NCBI GenBank assembly: GCA_030681645.1
Contig: JAUXRX010000029.1
Coordinates: 1-64,000, forward strand
Length of the DNA stretch: 64,000 nucleotides
DNA from: Archangium sp.
Lineage (GTDB): Bacteria > Myxococcota > Myxococcia > Myxococcales > Myxococcaceae
Direction of reading: 5' to 3'
Part shown: positions 49,088 to 61,143 of the stretch, in pieces
How positions within the stretch are numbered: the first letter of the stretch is position 1
Layout of the letters: every line of letters starts with the position of its first letter
The notes under the pieces: generated by a model
Database searches by the model: none
What the model saw: the letters and a program-made list of their open reading frames with translations, nothing else
Told to the model about the DNA's origin: nothing
Made by a program: the position numbers and the translations under genes

Positions 49088-50265
49088 CTCCAGAGGCGTT
49101 GCGCAACACCCACCTGTCCTACAGCCGGCTCACGCGCTTCGAGACGTGCCCGCTGTCCTACCGGTTCCACTACCTCGACAAACTCGAAGCCGAGCCGGGG
49201 CTTCCCCTCCGCTTCGGGAAGGCGATCCACGCCGCCCTCGAAGTCTTGATGAAGGAGGTCCTCGAGAACGAGCTCACCGGCCCGCTCTCCGAGGACCGCG
49301 CGCTCGAGGTGCTCCGCGAGGCCTGGGCAGCCGAGGCGCTCACCGGCGTCGAGGTGTTCCAGGAGGCGCTGCGCATCCTCCGCGAGTTCATCGTCCAGCA
49401 CGGCGTCGTCGACCACCGGACCATCCTCGCCGTCGAGAAGGAGTTCCGGCTCCCGGTCGGACCCTTCACCGTCCTCGGGTTCATCGACCGCGTCGACTGG
49501 GTCGACGACGAGACCATCGAGGTCATCGACTACAAGACGAACCACCAGCTCTTCACCCGCGAGGAGGTCGACACCTCGCTGCAGCTGAGCCTCTACGCCG
49601 TCGCTGCCAAGCGGCTCTGGCCGTGGGCGAAGAAGGTGAAGCTGACCTTCCTGATGGTGCGGCACGGGGTCCGGCAGGAGACCACCCGCACCGAGGAGCA
49701 GCTCGCTGACGCGTTGGCCTACGCCGAGACGCTGGGCCAGCAGACCGAGACGGTGCAGGAGTTCCCCGCGCGGCTGAACTCCAACTGCAGCTACTGCGAT
49801 CACCGCCGCCACTGTCCCGCCTACGCCGACGCGCTGAAGGGCAAGCGCGAGTTCATCTGCGACAACCTGGCGGACCTCGAGGCGGTCGCCCACGAGCGCG
49901 AGGAGGTCGCGCGCCTGGCGAAGGCCCTCTACGCCCGCAAGGAAGAGCTCGAGGACGTCCTGAAGACGCACCTCAAGCACCAGGACGAGCTGGTGCTCGG
50001 CGGCGTGCGCTACCGGATGTTCAGCACCACCAGCCTCGCCTTCCCGCTCCAGCCGACGCTGGCCGTGTTGGCTGAGGCGACGGGCCGCTCGCAAGAGGAG
50101 CTGGCCGAGCAGCTCGGGAGCATCGACAAGAAGGCCCTCGACGCGGAGCTGAAGCGCCTCGGCAAGACGCTGGACCGCCCGCGCGTGGCGTTGCTCAAGG
50201 CCGAGCTCGAGGCCCACGCCGACAAGACGCACTCCCCGCGCTTCTGGGCGAAGGAGGTGCAGTGA
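49084..50265 (+). CDS. Cas4/RecB-like PD-(D/E)XK nuclease with Fe-S cysteines
   Basis: A 393-residue protein. LSYSRLTRFETCPLSYRFHY is the start typical of RecB/Cas4-family nucleases, followed by GKAIHAALE and the catalytic GFIDRVDW and IEVIDYKT motifs (residues ~140-160; D ... D-Y-K). A C-terminal cysteine set (CSYCDHRRHC) together with the early Cys would bind a 4Fe-4S cluster, as in AddB/Cas4. It is likely a phage recombination exonuclease. It overlaps both neighbours by four bases. Confidence 0.9.
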   Translation: MTPEALRNTHLSYSRLTRFETCPLSYRFHYLDKLEAEPGLPLRFGKAIHAALEVLMKEVLENELTGPLSEDRALEVLREAWAAEALTGVEVFQEALRILREFIVQHGVVDHRTILAVEKEFRLPVGPFTVLGFIDRVDWVDDETIEVIDYKTNHQLFTREEVDTSLQLSLYAVAAKRLWPWAKKVKLTFLMVRHGVRQETTRTEEQLADALAYAETLGQQTETVQEFPARLNSNCSYCDHRRHCPAYADALKGKREFICDNLADLEAVAHEREEVARLAKALYARKEELEDVLKTHLKHQDELVLGGVRYRMFSTTSLAFPLQPTLAVLAEATGRSQEELAEQLGSIDKKALDAELKRLGKTLDRPRVALLKAELEAHADKTHSPRFWAKEVQ

Positions 50266-51206
50266 TGGAGCGCGCGACCGAGTTGGAGCGCGCGGTCCTC
50301 GCGCTCGTTCCCCCGCCCACGCCCTTGACGCCGAGGAAGCGTGCGCCGTTGTCGGCGATCGCCTTCGTCGACCTCGAGACGAGCGGGCTCGACTTCCGGC
50401 GGCACGAGATTCTGGAGATCGCGGTCATCCGCGTCGACGCGACGACGCTCGAGGTCATCTCCGGGTGCGAGGTGCGCGTCATCCCCGAGCTGCTCGAGGA
50501 GGCCGAGCAAGAGGCCCTGGCCGTCTCGGGGTTCTCGCTCGCTGAGTGGGCGGAGGCGTCACGCTTGCCGGTGGCGCTCACCCGAGTGGCGCCGCTCCTT
50601 GAGGGAGCGCTGATCGCCGGCCACAACGTCAGCTTCGACTGGGCCTTCCTCGAGGCGGGCTTCCGGCACGCCCGGCTGCCTCGCCCCGACGTTGACTACC
50701 ACCGGCTCGACACCGCCAGCCTCGCCTGGCCCCTCGTCGCGACCGGGGAGCTGCGCTCGCTGTCGCTCGACTCCGTTGCCGCCTACCTGGGCCTGGAGCG
50801 ACCGAGCCCCCACCGGGCGATGGCCGACGCCAGGTGCTCGCTGGAGGTCGCCCGTCGCCTCGCCCGCCGCATGCGCCAAGGCGGCACGGCCGGTCGACTG
50901 AAGCGCGTCTACGTCTGCCACCCGTTCAGCGACGGCCCGGCAGCGAATATCGGCCGAGTCCAGCGCATCAGCCGCGGGCTCATCGGCGAAGGCGTGCTGC
51001 CCATCGCCCCGCACCTCTACCTGCCGCAGTTGGTTGACGAGGCCACCCAGCGCGAGCGCGCGCTGAACCTCTGTCTCGAGCTGCTCGACACCTGCGACGA
51101 GGTGCGGGTCTTCGGCGGCCGCATCTCGCAGGGCATGGAGCGGGAACTCCAGCACGCGGCCCGGCGCGGCATCCCGGTGCGCTTCGACGGGAGGGTCCTC
51201 GCATGA
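50262..51206 (+). CDS. DnaQ-like 3'-5' exonuclease fused to a deoxyribosyltransferase-like domain
   Basis: A 314-residue protein. Residues ~30-205 form a DEDDh exonuclease: FVDLETSGLDFRRHEILEIA (Exo I), LIAGHNVSFDWAFLE (Exo II), HRAMADARCSLEVARR (Exo III, H..D). The C-terminal ~95 residues (RVYVCHPFSDGPAANIGRVQ ... APHLYLPQLVDEAT ... LLDTCDEVRVFGGRISQGM) match the DUF4406/DUF7768 nucleoside 2-deoxyribosyltransferase-like fold. The two domains are normally separate proteins. Coupled to neighbours by four-base overlaps. Confidence 0.85.
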   Translation: MMERATELERAVLALVPPPTPLTPRKRAPLSAIAFVDLETSGLDFRRHEILEIAVIRVDATTLEVISGCEVRVIPELLEEAEQEALAVSGFSLAEWAEASRLPVALTRVAPLLEGALIAGHNVSFDWAFLEAGFRHARLPRPDVDYHRLDTASLAWPLVATGELRSLSLDSVAAYLGLERPSPHRAMADARCSLEVARRLARRMRQGGTAGRLKRVYVCHPFSDGPAANIGRVQRISRGLIGEGVLPIAPHLYLPQLVDEATQRERALNLCLELLDTCDEVRVFGGRISQGMERELQHAARRGIPVRFDGRVLA

Positions 51207-51541
51207 GCGGCGCGCACTCTCGCAGGAAGGGCGCGGAGTTCGAGCGCGAGCTGGTCCACCGCTTCCGCGACGTCATGCCGGACGCGGGAGTGCGCCGCGG
51301 GCTGCAGTTCCGCTCGGGGGAGGAGGCGCCCGACGTCGAACTGCCGTGCTTCTGGCTCGAGGCCAAGCACCACCACCGCACCAACATTCGCGAAGCGATG
51401 CGCCAGGCCATCGAGTGCAGCCCGCCCGGCAGGTGGCCGCTCGCGGTGTGCAAGGACGACAACCAGACCCCGCTCGTCACCATGCAGCTCGAGGACTTCC
51501 TCGAGCTGGTGCGTGAGTGGTGGGAGAGGCGGTCCCGATGA
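51203..51541 (+). CDS. Small PD-(D/E)XK endonuclease, resolvase-like
   Basis: A 112-residue protein: HSRRKGAEFERELVHRFRDV (N-terminal helix with Glu), then EEAPDVELPCFWLEAKHHHR, giving a D-x(8)-E-A-K catalytic pattern, then an amphipathic helix (NIREAMRQAIECSPPGRWPL). This is the layout of phage Holliday-junction-resolvase-like or VRR-NUC-sized nucleases. It overlaps both neighbours as ATGA. Confidence 0.82.
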   Translation: MSGAHSRRKGAEFERELVHRFRDVMPDAGVRRGLQFRSGEEAPDVELPCFWLEAKHHHRTNIREAMRQAIECSPPGRWPLAVCKDDNQTPLVTMQLEDFLELVREWWERRSR

Positions 51542-52320
51542 GCACGCTCAAGATGCTCATCGAGCGCCTGCGTCGCCAGGTGCTGGACACGTCGGCTTCG
51601 GTCTTCGAGCAGGGGCGCGGAAAGCAGCCGGCCCTGGCGCTCCACGAGGACATCGCCTCGGTCCTGGCCGCGCTGGCTGATGACCACGAGGCGACGTACC
51701 CCGCGCGAGATGCGCTGACGCGGGCGCTCCTCGCGATGCACCGCTCGGTCAAGGCGGAGCTGTGGTCGTGCGCGCTGGCGGTGGCGTACTTCCCGATGCT
51801 CAGCCGACTGCGCCATCGCATCGTGGGCGACGCCGTTCCTCGCGAGGAGCTCGACCAGCTCGTGCTCACGGCGTTCTGGTCGGCGCTCGCCGAGCTTCCA
51901 CCGGGCGGGCATGGGAGCGATCGGCTCCCCATGCGGCTGCGCCAGCGCACGCAGCGGCTCGTGTTCCAGACGCTGCGGAAGGAGCGGGAGCAGCAGCACG
52001 CCAGCCTCGATGATGACTCGCAGGTGCTCGAGCAGAACGAGGTCGCGGGCTCCGTGCGCGATGGTCGGTCCGCAGCGGAGGATCGGCTCGACCTCGCGAT
52101 CCTGCTGGAGAAGGCGGCGGCCGACGGCATCCCGCAGGCCTCGCTCGAGGTGCTCGCCGCGACGGTGCTGCGACACGAGCTTCTTCGGAGCTACGTGTCG
52201 CGCATCGGGCCGACCGACGTCGTGGACCGGGAGCGCCTGTACCAGCGGCTCAAGCGGCAACGTTCGCGCGTGCTGCGTCGGCTGCGGGACCTCGCTGGCG
52301 AACCCAGCGGGACCTGCTGA
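51538..52320 (+). CDS. Phage sigma-factor-like protein 2
   Basis: A 260-residue protein. AVAYFPMLSRLRHRIVGDAV, then EELDQLVLTAFWSALAELPP and LRQRTQRLVFQTLRKEREQ correspond to sigma-70 region 2 helices; the C-terminus (VDRERLYQRLKRQRSRVLRR) could be the recognition helix of region 4. ATG 51538 overlaps the previous stop as ATGA. It lies just before the packaging genes, the usual place for a late-gene activator. It is not obviously a duplicate of the protein at 45561-46352. Confidence 0.7.
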   Translation: MSTLKMLIERLRRQVLDTSASVFEQGRGKQPALALHEDIASVLAALADDHEATYPARDALTRALLAMHRSVKAELWSCALAVAYFPMLSRLRHRIVGDAVPREELDQLVLTAFWSALAELPPGGHGSDRLPMRLRQRTQRLVFQTLRKEREQQHASLDDDSQVLEQNEVAGSVRDGRSAAEDRLDLAILLEKAAADGIPQASLEVLAATVLRHELLRSYVSRIGPTDVVDRERLYQRLKRQRSRVLRRLRDLAGEPSGTC

Positions 52321-52326
52321 CGCGGC

Positions 52327-53478
52327 ATGGGAACCACGAAGCAACCCGGGCATGGCGGCAAGGTCGGGAGGCCTCGCCGCGAAGAGGGCCCGAAGCTGCC
52401 GCACCTCGAGGTCGACCAGCTCCTCGTCGAGGGTGAGCTGGTCGACGGCGCCGACGGCACCCAGACGCGCGTCTGGCCCTCGCAGCGAGAGATCGCCAAG
52501 CGGTTCGAGGTGGCGCCGAGCTTGGTGGCGGCGTTCTCGAAGCAGCACCAGTGCGTCGAGCGGAGAGCAGCGTTCCAAGCCGCTGCCCCCATCGCGTCCG
52601 CGCCGAAAGACGATGCGCCAGCGATCGCTCCGGCGCCCGAGCAAGCTCCGGCCGAGCCGAGTGCAGCGCCTCCCGACTCCTCGCCGAGCCCTGCGCTCGA
52701 GCCAGGGCCCGTCGACATCACGCCCGCGCCGGTACCGGGTGAGCCGAAGAGGAAGCCGGGCAGACCTCGCAAGGCGGAGGCGCCGCTCGTTCCCTACGAA
52801 GAGGTCGATCGACTCCTGGTCTACGGCGAAGCGACCGTGCTGGAGACGGGCGCGACGACGACGCTGTACCCGACGCACCGCCAGCTCGCTCTGAGGTACG
52901 GGGTCTCCCCGAGCGTCATCGCCAGCTACGCCAAGAGCCACAACTGCGTGCGTCGCCGGGAGCAGGCCGCGGCCCGCGTGGCCAAGCGGACAGAGGACAA
53001 GCTCGTCGAGCTGCGCTCCGAGGCCATCGCGGTCGGCGAGGATCGCCTGGTACAGATGATCGACAACTTCCTGCTGAGCTTCGAGAAGGCGCTCGAGGAA
53101 GGTCGGGTCCGCTCCGACAACCCGACCGACGTGAATACGCTGGCCCGCCTGAAGGTGTTCATCCTCGGCGGCGCGGACTCGCGTCAGGAGGTCCGCACCA
53201 TGCTCTCGTTGGAGAGCCTCCAGGAGCGCCACGCCCGGATGCTGCGCGACATGCGGGACGCCACGCCCGAGTTGGCCGGCGTCGTCGACGCGCGTGCGGT
53301 CGAAAGTGAGCACCCCGCCGCCGGGGCTCCGGAGGTCCCCGCGCTCACTTCATCGCCACAGCCCCCGCCGCCCGGCTTCGTCGAAGCCGCTCAGAAACCG
53401 CCGCACGCCGAGACCGACGACGAGCCCGACGCGGCGGCCAACGTGGCCCCACCTGGCTCGAACGGAGGCGAACCATGA
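52327..53478 (+). CDS. DNA-binding protein with duplicated AT-hook/HTH unit; possible small terminase
   Basis: A 383-residue protein built from two similar units: GKVGRPRREEG ... VDQLLVEGEL ... PSQREIAKRFEVAPSLVAAF (residues ~11-75), and RKPGRPRKAEA ... VDRLLVYGEA ... PTHRQLALRYGVSPSVIASY (residues ~140-205). Each has a GRPR AT-hook followed by a HTH, with a Pro/Ala linker between. A helical region (residues ~215-330) and disordered tail follow. It sits between the sigma-like gene and the terminase region and so may be the small terminase, but the match is positional. Confidence 0.7.
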   Translation: MGTTKQPGHGGKVGRPRREEGPKLPHLEVDQLLVEGELVDGADGTQTRVWPSQREIAKRFEVAPSLVAAFSKQHQCVERRAAFQAAAPIASAPKDDAPAIAPAPEQAPAEPSAAPPDSSPSPALEPGPVDITPAPVPGEPKRKPGRPRKAEAPLVPYEEVDRLLVYGEATVLETGATTTLYPTHRQLALRYGVSPSVIASYAKSHNCVRRREQAAARVAKRTEDKLVELRSEAIAVGEDRLVQMIDNFLLSFEKALEEGRVRSDNPTDVNTLARLKVFILGGADSRQEVRTMLSLESLQERHARMLRDMRDATPELAGVVDARAVESEHPAAGAPEVPALTSSPQPPPPGFVEAAQKPPHAETDDEPDAAANVAPPGSNGGEP

Positions 53479-53945
53479 GCACAGCCGGTCCAGTCTTCTG
53501 GGCGATCGTCGGCGCGGAAGAACACCCGAGACCAGGCCCGCGCACCGAAGACCGCGAGGTTGGCCGCTCACGGTGGTCGGCGAGCTCGAGCTCACCGCCT
53601 GGCATGAGCGACCGCGGGCGGATGGCCGGTAAGGGACAAAAGTGGCCATTGGCCGGCGCCCGTGGGCGTCGTTTCGCGGCTTTGGGTGGCGCTTTGGAGC
53701 CCGTCGCCGCGGTGGCGTACGGCCGCTTTCCCATCGTCGCGCTGATCGCGCCGGTGCTCATCAGCAGGAGCGACCGCGCTGCCGGCACACGATCGCCAGG
53801 TGGCCCAGGGAGGGGGGCGGGTCCGATTTTCGCGGCGCCGCGGCCCACCCCGAGGGGTACCCGGGCCCCCTTTCGACTGGGGCAAATCCCAGAAAGTGAG
53901 CAGCCCTGGATTCAGAAAACGGAGGCCTCCGCCGAAAGTGAGCAG
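53299..53945 (+). repeat. Three direct copies of GAAAGTGAGCA near the integrase
   Basis: Exact copies at 53300-53310, 53892-53902 and 53934-53944. The last two share a twelfth base and are 42 bases apart. Direct repeats beside a tyrosine recombinase gene suit protein binding sites, but the role is inferred from position only. Confidence 0.5.
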
Positions 53946-54011
53946 AGGCCTCTGTTTGGTTTCGATGTGCAAGTGGCTCCGGGACGGCTCAGCGCCGTCG
54001 AACCTGTCCCG
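53479..54011. other. 533-base gap with GAAAGTGAGCA repeats
   Basis: No gene is convincing here: open frames on both strands lack starts with ribosome binding sites and look like GC-rich noise. GAAAGTGAGCAG occurs at 53892-53903 and 53934-53945, and CGAAAGTGAGCA at 53299-53310 inside the previous gene. A palindrome CAGAGGCCTCTG (53944-53955) follows the last copy, then a TTTGG tract. Next to a tyrosine recombinase gene these could be recombination (att) sites, a terminator, or both. Confidence 0.45.
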
Positions 54012-54629
54012 TCAGCAGATGAGCGACTGCACCGAGCGCAGCAACTCCTCGTCGGAGGGGTGGGTGTAGATCGCGGTCGACAGCACGGACTTGTGACGCG
54101 CGAAGCGCTGCGTCAGGCGGATGTCGCGGCTCGCCCGGTAGAGGTTCGTGCAGGACGTGTGACGCAGCGAGTGGAAGTTGAAGTGCCGATCGAACGCGCA
54201 CCGCTTCTGCCAGACGCCGAAGGCATGCCGGAGTTGCCGCGCCGAGAGCCGCGTCCCCAGCCGGCTGACGAAGATGGGCGTGTCGAGGGTGGCGACCTCG
54301 CCCGCGCGCTTGCGGCTGGCCATCAGCTTCTCCAACTTCGCGCGGACGATGTCGGGGAGCAGGACTTCCTGGGGGGCCGGGTCGTCGCTCGCTCGCTTGA
54401 AGACCCGAAGCTGCAGCCGCCGCTTCGCGCGCCCGGCCTCGTCGAACACGTCGCCGACGTTGAGCGCGAGGATCTCATGCTCGCGGAGCCCGGCGCCGAG
54501 CGCGACGCTGTAGATGACGTGATCGCGGAAGCCGTCCCTCCGCTGGCCCGTCACCTTGAGCAGGAGCCGCTGCTCGTTCTCGGTCAGCGTGCGCGCTGGG
54601 CGGGAGATGGAATCGGCGTAGGTCGTCAT
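54012..54629 (-). CDS. Tyrosine recombinase (integrase) catalytic domain protein
   Basis: A 205-residue protein consisting of the catalytic domain only: AGLREHEILALNVGDV (first Arg), LQLRVFKRASD (Lys region), FHSLRHTSCTNLYRAS (H-x2-R), RLTQRFARHKS (His) and STAIYTHPSDEELL (nucleophile Tyr). All six catalytic positions appear present, while the N-terminal core- and arm-binding domains are almost absent (about 20 residues before the catalytic part). It lies on the opposite strand between the packaging genes, where its product could integrate the phage or invert a segment. Confidence 0.88.
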   Translation of the reverse strand: MTTYADSISRPARTLTENEQRLLLKVTGQRRDGFRDHVIYSVALGAGLREHEILALNVGDVFDEAGRAKRRLQLRVFKRASDDPAPQEVLLPDIVRAKLEKLMASRKRAGEVATLDTPIFVSRLGTRLSARQLRHAFGVWQKRCAFDRHFNFHSLRHTSCTNLYRASRDIRLTQRFARHKSVLSTAIYTHPSDEELLRSVQSLIC

Positions 54630-54700
54630 GGTGGTGCCTCCGTGCGGTGGATGCAGCCATACACGCTTCGTTCTCGGGCACAGGCAAGCGGAGGAACGCG

Positions 54701-56134
<1,434 letters not shown>

Positions 56135-56177
56135 GTCGCCTGGGCTCCAAGGCTCCTTCGTCGAGTATCCTCGCCGG

Positions 56178-57002
56178 GTGAGCTACCGACCGACGACGGC
56201 GGAGCGGAAGCGGGCCGCGCGGCTCTCCCGGATGCTGTTGCCGCCCAAGCGTGTGCACGACGCTTACGTCGATGCAGCTCGGATCTTCCTCGGGGTCGTC
56301 GACCTCCTCCCATTCGTTCGCTACCAAGACCAGATGCTCCAGCTCGAGGGGCTGAGGTGGCACGAGTCGGCGCTCTTCGGTCGTGAGTACCTCGTCGCGT
56401 ACGTCGACGACGAACAGTTGGCGGGCATCGCCCCGGGCTGTGACGCCATCTCCACTGTCACAACGTCCATCCCACTGGTGTTCGCCCCGACGCGGCGGCG
56501 CCGCTCAAGGAGCGAGTCGTTCCATTCGATTCTGGAGCACGAGCTGGTCCACGTGAATCAGGCGCTGCTCGGCCTCGCACCCACGAAGGAGCGCTGCCCG
56601 ACGGTGGAGCGGTCGCTCGCCGGTTTCTTCGACAACGTCCGTGTCGAGTACCAGGCCAATCTCCTCCAGCTGACGACGTGGCCTCGCCTCTTCCCCGACA
56701 AGTACGGCCTTCCCCTGGAGCACTGGAGCGCGCTTCGTGGGTGGAGCGACGCGCTTGAATCAGCGGTGTGCGGCGTGTTCTGCCCTCCGGAGTTGATCGC
56801 CGCCTTCTTGGATCGGCTGCCGGTGGTCGCGCGCGCCAGGTTCGCCGCCTTCGGGGTCAGCGGCCGGGTCGCCACGTGGTTCAGCACCGACCACACGAGG
56901 TTGGTGAAGACGGCCCTGGAACTTCAGCTGACGAGGGAGCCCGCGCTCGCGGAAGACGCAGCGTTTCTCTCCGCTGTCGACTGGCTCCACGGGCAGCAAT
57001 GA
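56178..57002 (+). CDS. Putative zinc metallopeptidase-like protein (HExxH)
   Basis: A 274-residue protein with SFHSILEHELVHVNQALLG: H-E-L-V-H is the zincin motif at residue ~120, and a second acidic helix follows (VERSLAGFFDNVRVEYQANL), where a third ligand could lie. No signal peptide. It starts at GTG 56178. It lies between terminase and portal, where a structural gene is expected, and has no known phage homologue that I recognise. It could be an inserted moron, a protease acting on host proteins, or a degenerate enzyme. Confidence 0.65.
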   Translation: MSYRPTTAERKRAARLSRMLLPPKRVHDAYVDAARIFLGVVDLLPFVRYQDQMLQLEGLRWHESALFGREYLVAYVDDEQLAGIAPGCDAISTVTTSIPLVFAPTRRRRSRSESFHSILEHELVHVNQALLGLAPTKERCPTVERSLAGFFDNVRVEYQANLLQLTTWPRLFPDKYGLPLEHWSALRGWSDALESAVCGVFCPPELIAAFLDRLPVVARARFAAFGVSGRVATWFSTDHTRLVKTALELQLTREPALAEDAAFLSAVDWLHGQQ

Positions 57003-57093
57003 GTCCAAACCGCCGTGATGGTGGGCGCTCCTGCGCGCAGCGCGTCCCCACAAGGGCAGGGACGGCCCTTTGCGCTCTCGTGGAGACCAACGC

Positions 57094-58891
<1,798 letters not shown>

Positions 58892-58905
<14 letters not shown>

Positions 58906-59935
58906 GCTCCACGACGCGCGGGTGTTCGCGGACGAGCTCCTCGAGCAGGTGCTGAGACTGCCGGTCCTGAAGGCGCTCGACCTCGGGAGCCCGCAGGGCT
59001 TCGACCGGGCGTCGACCCTGCTGGCGGCGCGCCTGCGCAGGTCGGCCGCGCCTCTTGAGGTCGACGCGGTCCGAGAGGCTGTGGCCGTGCTCGACGTGGA
59101 CTGGAAGCAGACCACCGCTGCCCAGCGTCGTCGGCTCGTCTCGGAGGCGCTCTCGGCGGCAGGGCGATCGACATCGCTCATCCCCCGACGCATCCAGGTT
59201 CCTCTCGGGGATGCCGCGACCGCCGTGGTCAGCGCGACCCGGACGCACTCGCGCCAGGTGCAGGAGTTGGCGATCGGCGCACGGTTCAACGCCCTCGACC
59301 GCCGAGTCGCTCGGCACATCGTGAACGCGCAGGGACTCTTCGTGCGCGACGAGTACGGCCGGCGCCTCGAGGCCATCGGAGCGGAAGCCCGGCGCGTCGT
59401 GGCCGCGGGGCTCGAGCGCGGCCTCGGTCGGGACGACATCGCGGCCGACCTGACGGCCGCGGCTCGAGCAGCGCTGGTCGAGCGAGCGCCGTTCTATTGG
59501 GAGGTCGTCGCGAGCTCGTTCATCGGCCAGGGGCGCTCCTTCGCGCAGGTGAGCAGCTACGCCGAGGCAGGCATTCATCGGTACCGCATCGAGGCGGTGC
59601 TCGATGAGCGGACCACACACATCTGTCGGTACCTCCACGGGAAGACGTTCTCGGTGGCCGACGCCCTGCGGAAGTTCGACGAGGTCGCCCGGCTCGAAAA
59701 CCCCGAGGACATCAAGCAGGCCCTCCCGTGGGTCCGCGAGCGGCTCGACGGTGGTCGGCTCATGCTCACCGGGGCCGGCGTGGCGATCGCCGAGGTGACG
59801 CGGTCAGCAATGGGCGTTCGCGATGACGTCGGCGAGTTCCGCCCGCAGCTTCCCGAAGGGCGACTTGGCGATGCAGGCATCGGCTTCCCGCCGTTTCACG
59901 GCCTGTGCCGCACCACAACCTTGGCGCTCTCCTGA
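58892..59935 (+). CDS. Phage head morphogenesis protein, MuF/gp7 family
   Basis: A 347-residue protein whose C-terminus has the MuF signature: IEAVLDERTTHICRYLHGKT (D-E-R-T-x3-C-x3-L-x-G) and FPPFHGLCRTTTLAL (P-P-x-H-x2-C-R). MuF proteins are minor head proteins that ride with the portal and help start capsid assembly; some carry effectors at the C-terminus, but none is fused here. The start is GTG 58892 with GGGGAGC upstream. Confidence 0.9.
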
Positions 59936-60001
59936 GATGGTGGTCACGGTCAGGATCCGCCGCTCTTGGCGTGAGCGGTTGGAGATGAGAGCGTCAAGAA
60001 C

Positions 60002-60697
60002 ATGAACAAGCGAGCCGAGAGCATCAAAGCGCTGTTGGACAGAAGTGCCGAAGACCTTCGTCAGCTTCGAGGGGACTACGACGCCTCACTGCAGGCGAAG
60101 GCCATCTCCAGCGAGTTGAAGATCGACATCAAGAACCTGTGCGGAAACCTGCGGTCGGTCCTGGACTACCTGGCTCACGACATTCGCGAGACCTACTGCC
60201 CGCTGGCTGCCAACAAGATCTTCTATTTCCCGATCGTCGATTCTGCGCCTGGATTCGCGGGGCAAATGTTGGCGTCGTACCCAGGGCTCGAGGCATCGAA
60301 GCCCGCGCTGTACGCCTACCTCAGCAGCGTGCAGCCATTTCAAGGCGCCGACAAGCTCTGGCTCAGTCAGCTCAACAAGGTGAACAACCTGAACAAGCAT
60401 GGCGAACTTGTTGAGCAGACGCGCGTTACGACCGAGCAAGTGAAGGCCAGTTCGACCTCGGGAGCCCAAGTCAGCTGGAACCCGGCCAATGTCCGCTTTG
60501 GCGCGGGAGTCCTCATCGGGGGGGTTCCGGTTGACCCGAAGACTCAGATGCCGGTTGCCCACCCGAGCCTAACGGTCCAGAAAATCACGTGGGTCGACTT
60601 CAAGTTCCACGAGCCAGATGTGTCGGTGCTCGCGCTGCTCAGCCAGGCAACCGATGGGGTCGCCAAGATTGCTACGGGGGTACAGGCGCTTCTTTGA
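60002..60697 (+). CDS. Unknown protein inserted among head genes
   Basis: A 231-residue protein. The N-terminal half is helical (MNKRAESIKALLDRSAEDLR, LRSVLDYLAHDIRETYC), followed by LNKVNNLNKHGELVEQTR, a phrase seen in uncharacterised HEPN-like or immunity-like proteins; the C-terminal half is beta-rich. Its codon use seems slightly less GC-biased than its neighbours, which suggests recent arrival. ATG 60002 follows 66 bases after the MuF gene. No defined function. Confidence 0.65.
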   Translation: MNKRAESIKALLDRSAEDLRQLRGDYDASLQAKAISSELKIDIKNLCGNLRSVLDYLAHDIRETYCPLAANKIFYFPIVDSAPGFAGQMLASYPGLEASKPALYAYLSSVQPFQGADKLWLSQLNKVNNLNKHGELVEQTRVTTEQVKASSTSGAQVSWNPANVRFGAGVLIGGVPVDPKTQMPVAHPSLTVQKITWVDFKFHEPDVSVLALLSQATDGVAKIATGVQALL

Positions 60698-60784
60698 CCG
60701 CTGTCCCCCGCCTCCGAACCAGCCCGCTTTGTCCTCGTCGTAAGTCGGGCCGCATCACGCGGCTCACTGACGAACGAGGACCTC

Positions 60785-61111
60785 ATGACCAAGCTTCTGG
60801 CCGCGCTTCACCTGAATGACCCAGCGTCGCTCAAGCGCGCGCTCACCGCGGCGCTGTCGGCGATGGCGCTGCTCGCCATCAATCCGCTCCTCATCAAGTG
60901 GCACATGCCGCCCATCTCCGACGCGGTCATCGCGTCGGTGGCGGGGATCATCGCGATCTTCGTCCTCCAGAGCGGCCTCAAGTCCGGGGCCATCGCAGTC
61001 GCCAGCCTGACTGCGTCGACGCCTCCGCAGGCCCCTGACGTGGCCGCGGCGGCGCCCGTCGCGGCGGTCAGCACCGCGCCCGACGCGCCGATCACCGTCC
61101 CGGCCTCCTGA
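60785..61111 (+). CDS. Two-helix membrane protein, holin-like
   Basis: A 108-residue protein with two hydrophobic helices (ALTAALSAMALLAINPLLI, residues ~20-38; VIASVAGIIAIFVLQSGL, ~48-66) and an Ala/Pro-rich tail. The size and topology suit a phage holin or a small inner-membrane protein, but no endolysin is adjacent, so the call is tentative. ATG 60785 is preceded by GAGGACC. Confidence 0.6.
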   Translation: MTKLLAALHLNDPASLKRALTAALSAMALLAINPLLIKWHMPPISDAVIASVAGIIAIFVLQSGLKSGAIAVASLTASTPPQAPDVAAAAPVAAVSTAPDAPITVPAS

Positions 61112-61143
61112 GGCGCAGTGACCGAGACGCGAGGCCAACCCCA

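Noticed and set aside
49084..50265. Cas4 as part of a CRISPR system
   Set aside because: The nuclease has the Cas4/RecB-like layout, but it sits in a phage replication operon with no cas genes or array nearby.
50980..53313. 777-codon open frame on the minus strand
   Set aside because: It is antisense to the exonuclease, nuclease, sigma-like and DNA-binding genes; no family pattern and no ribosome binding site.
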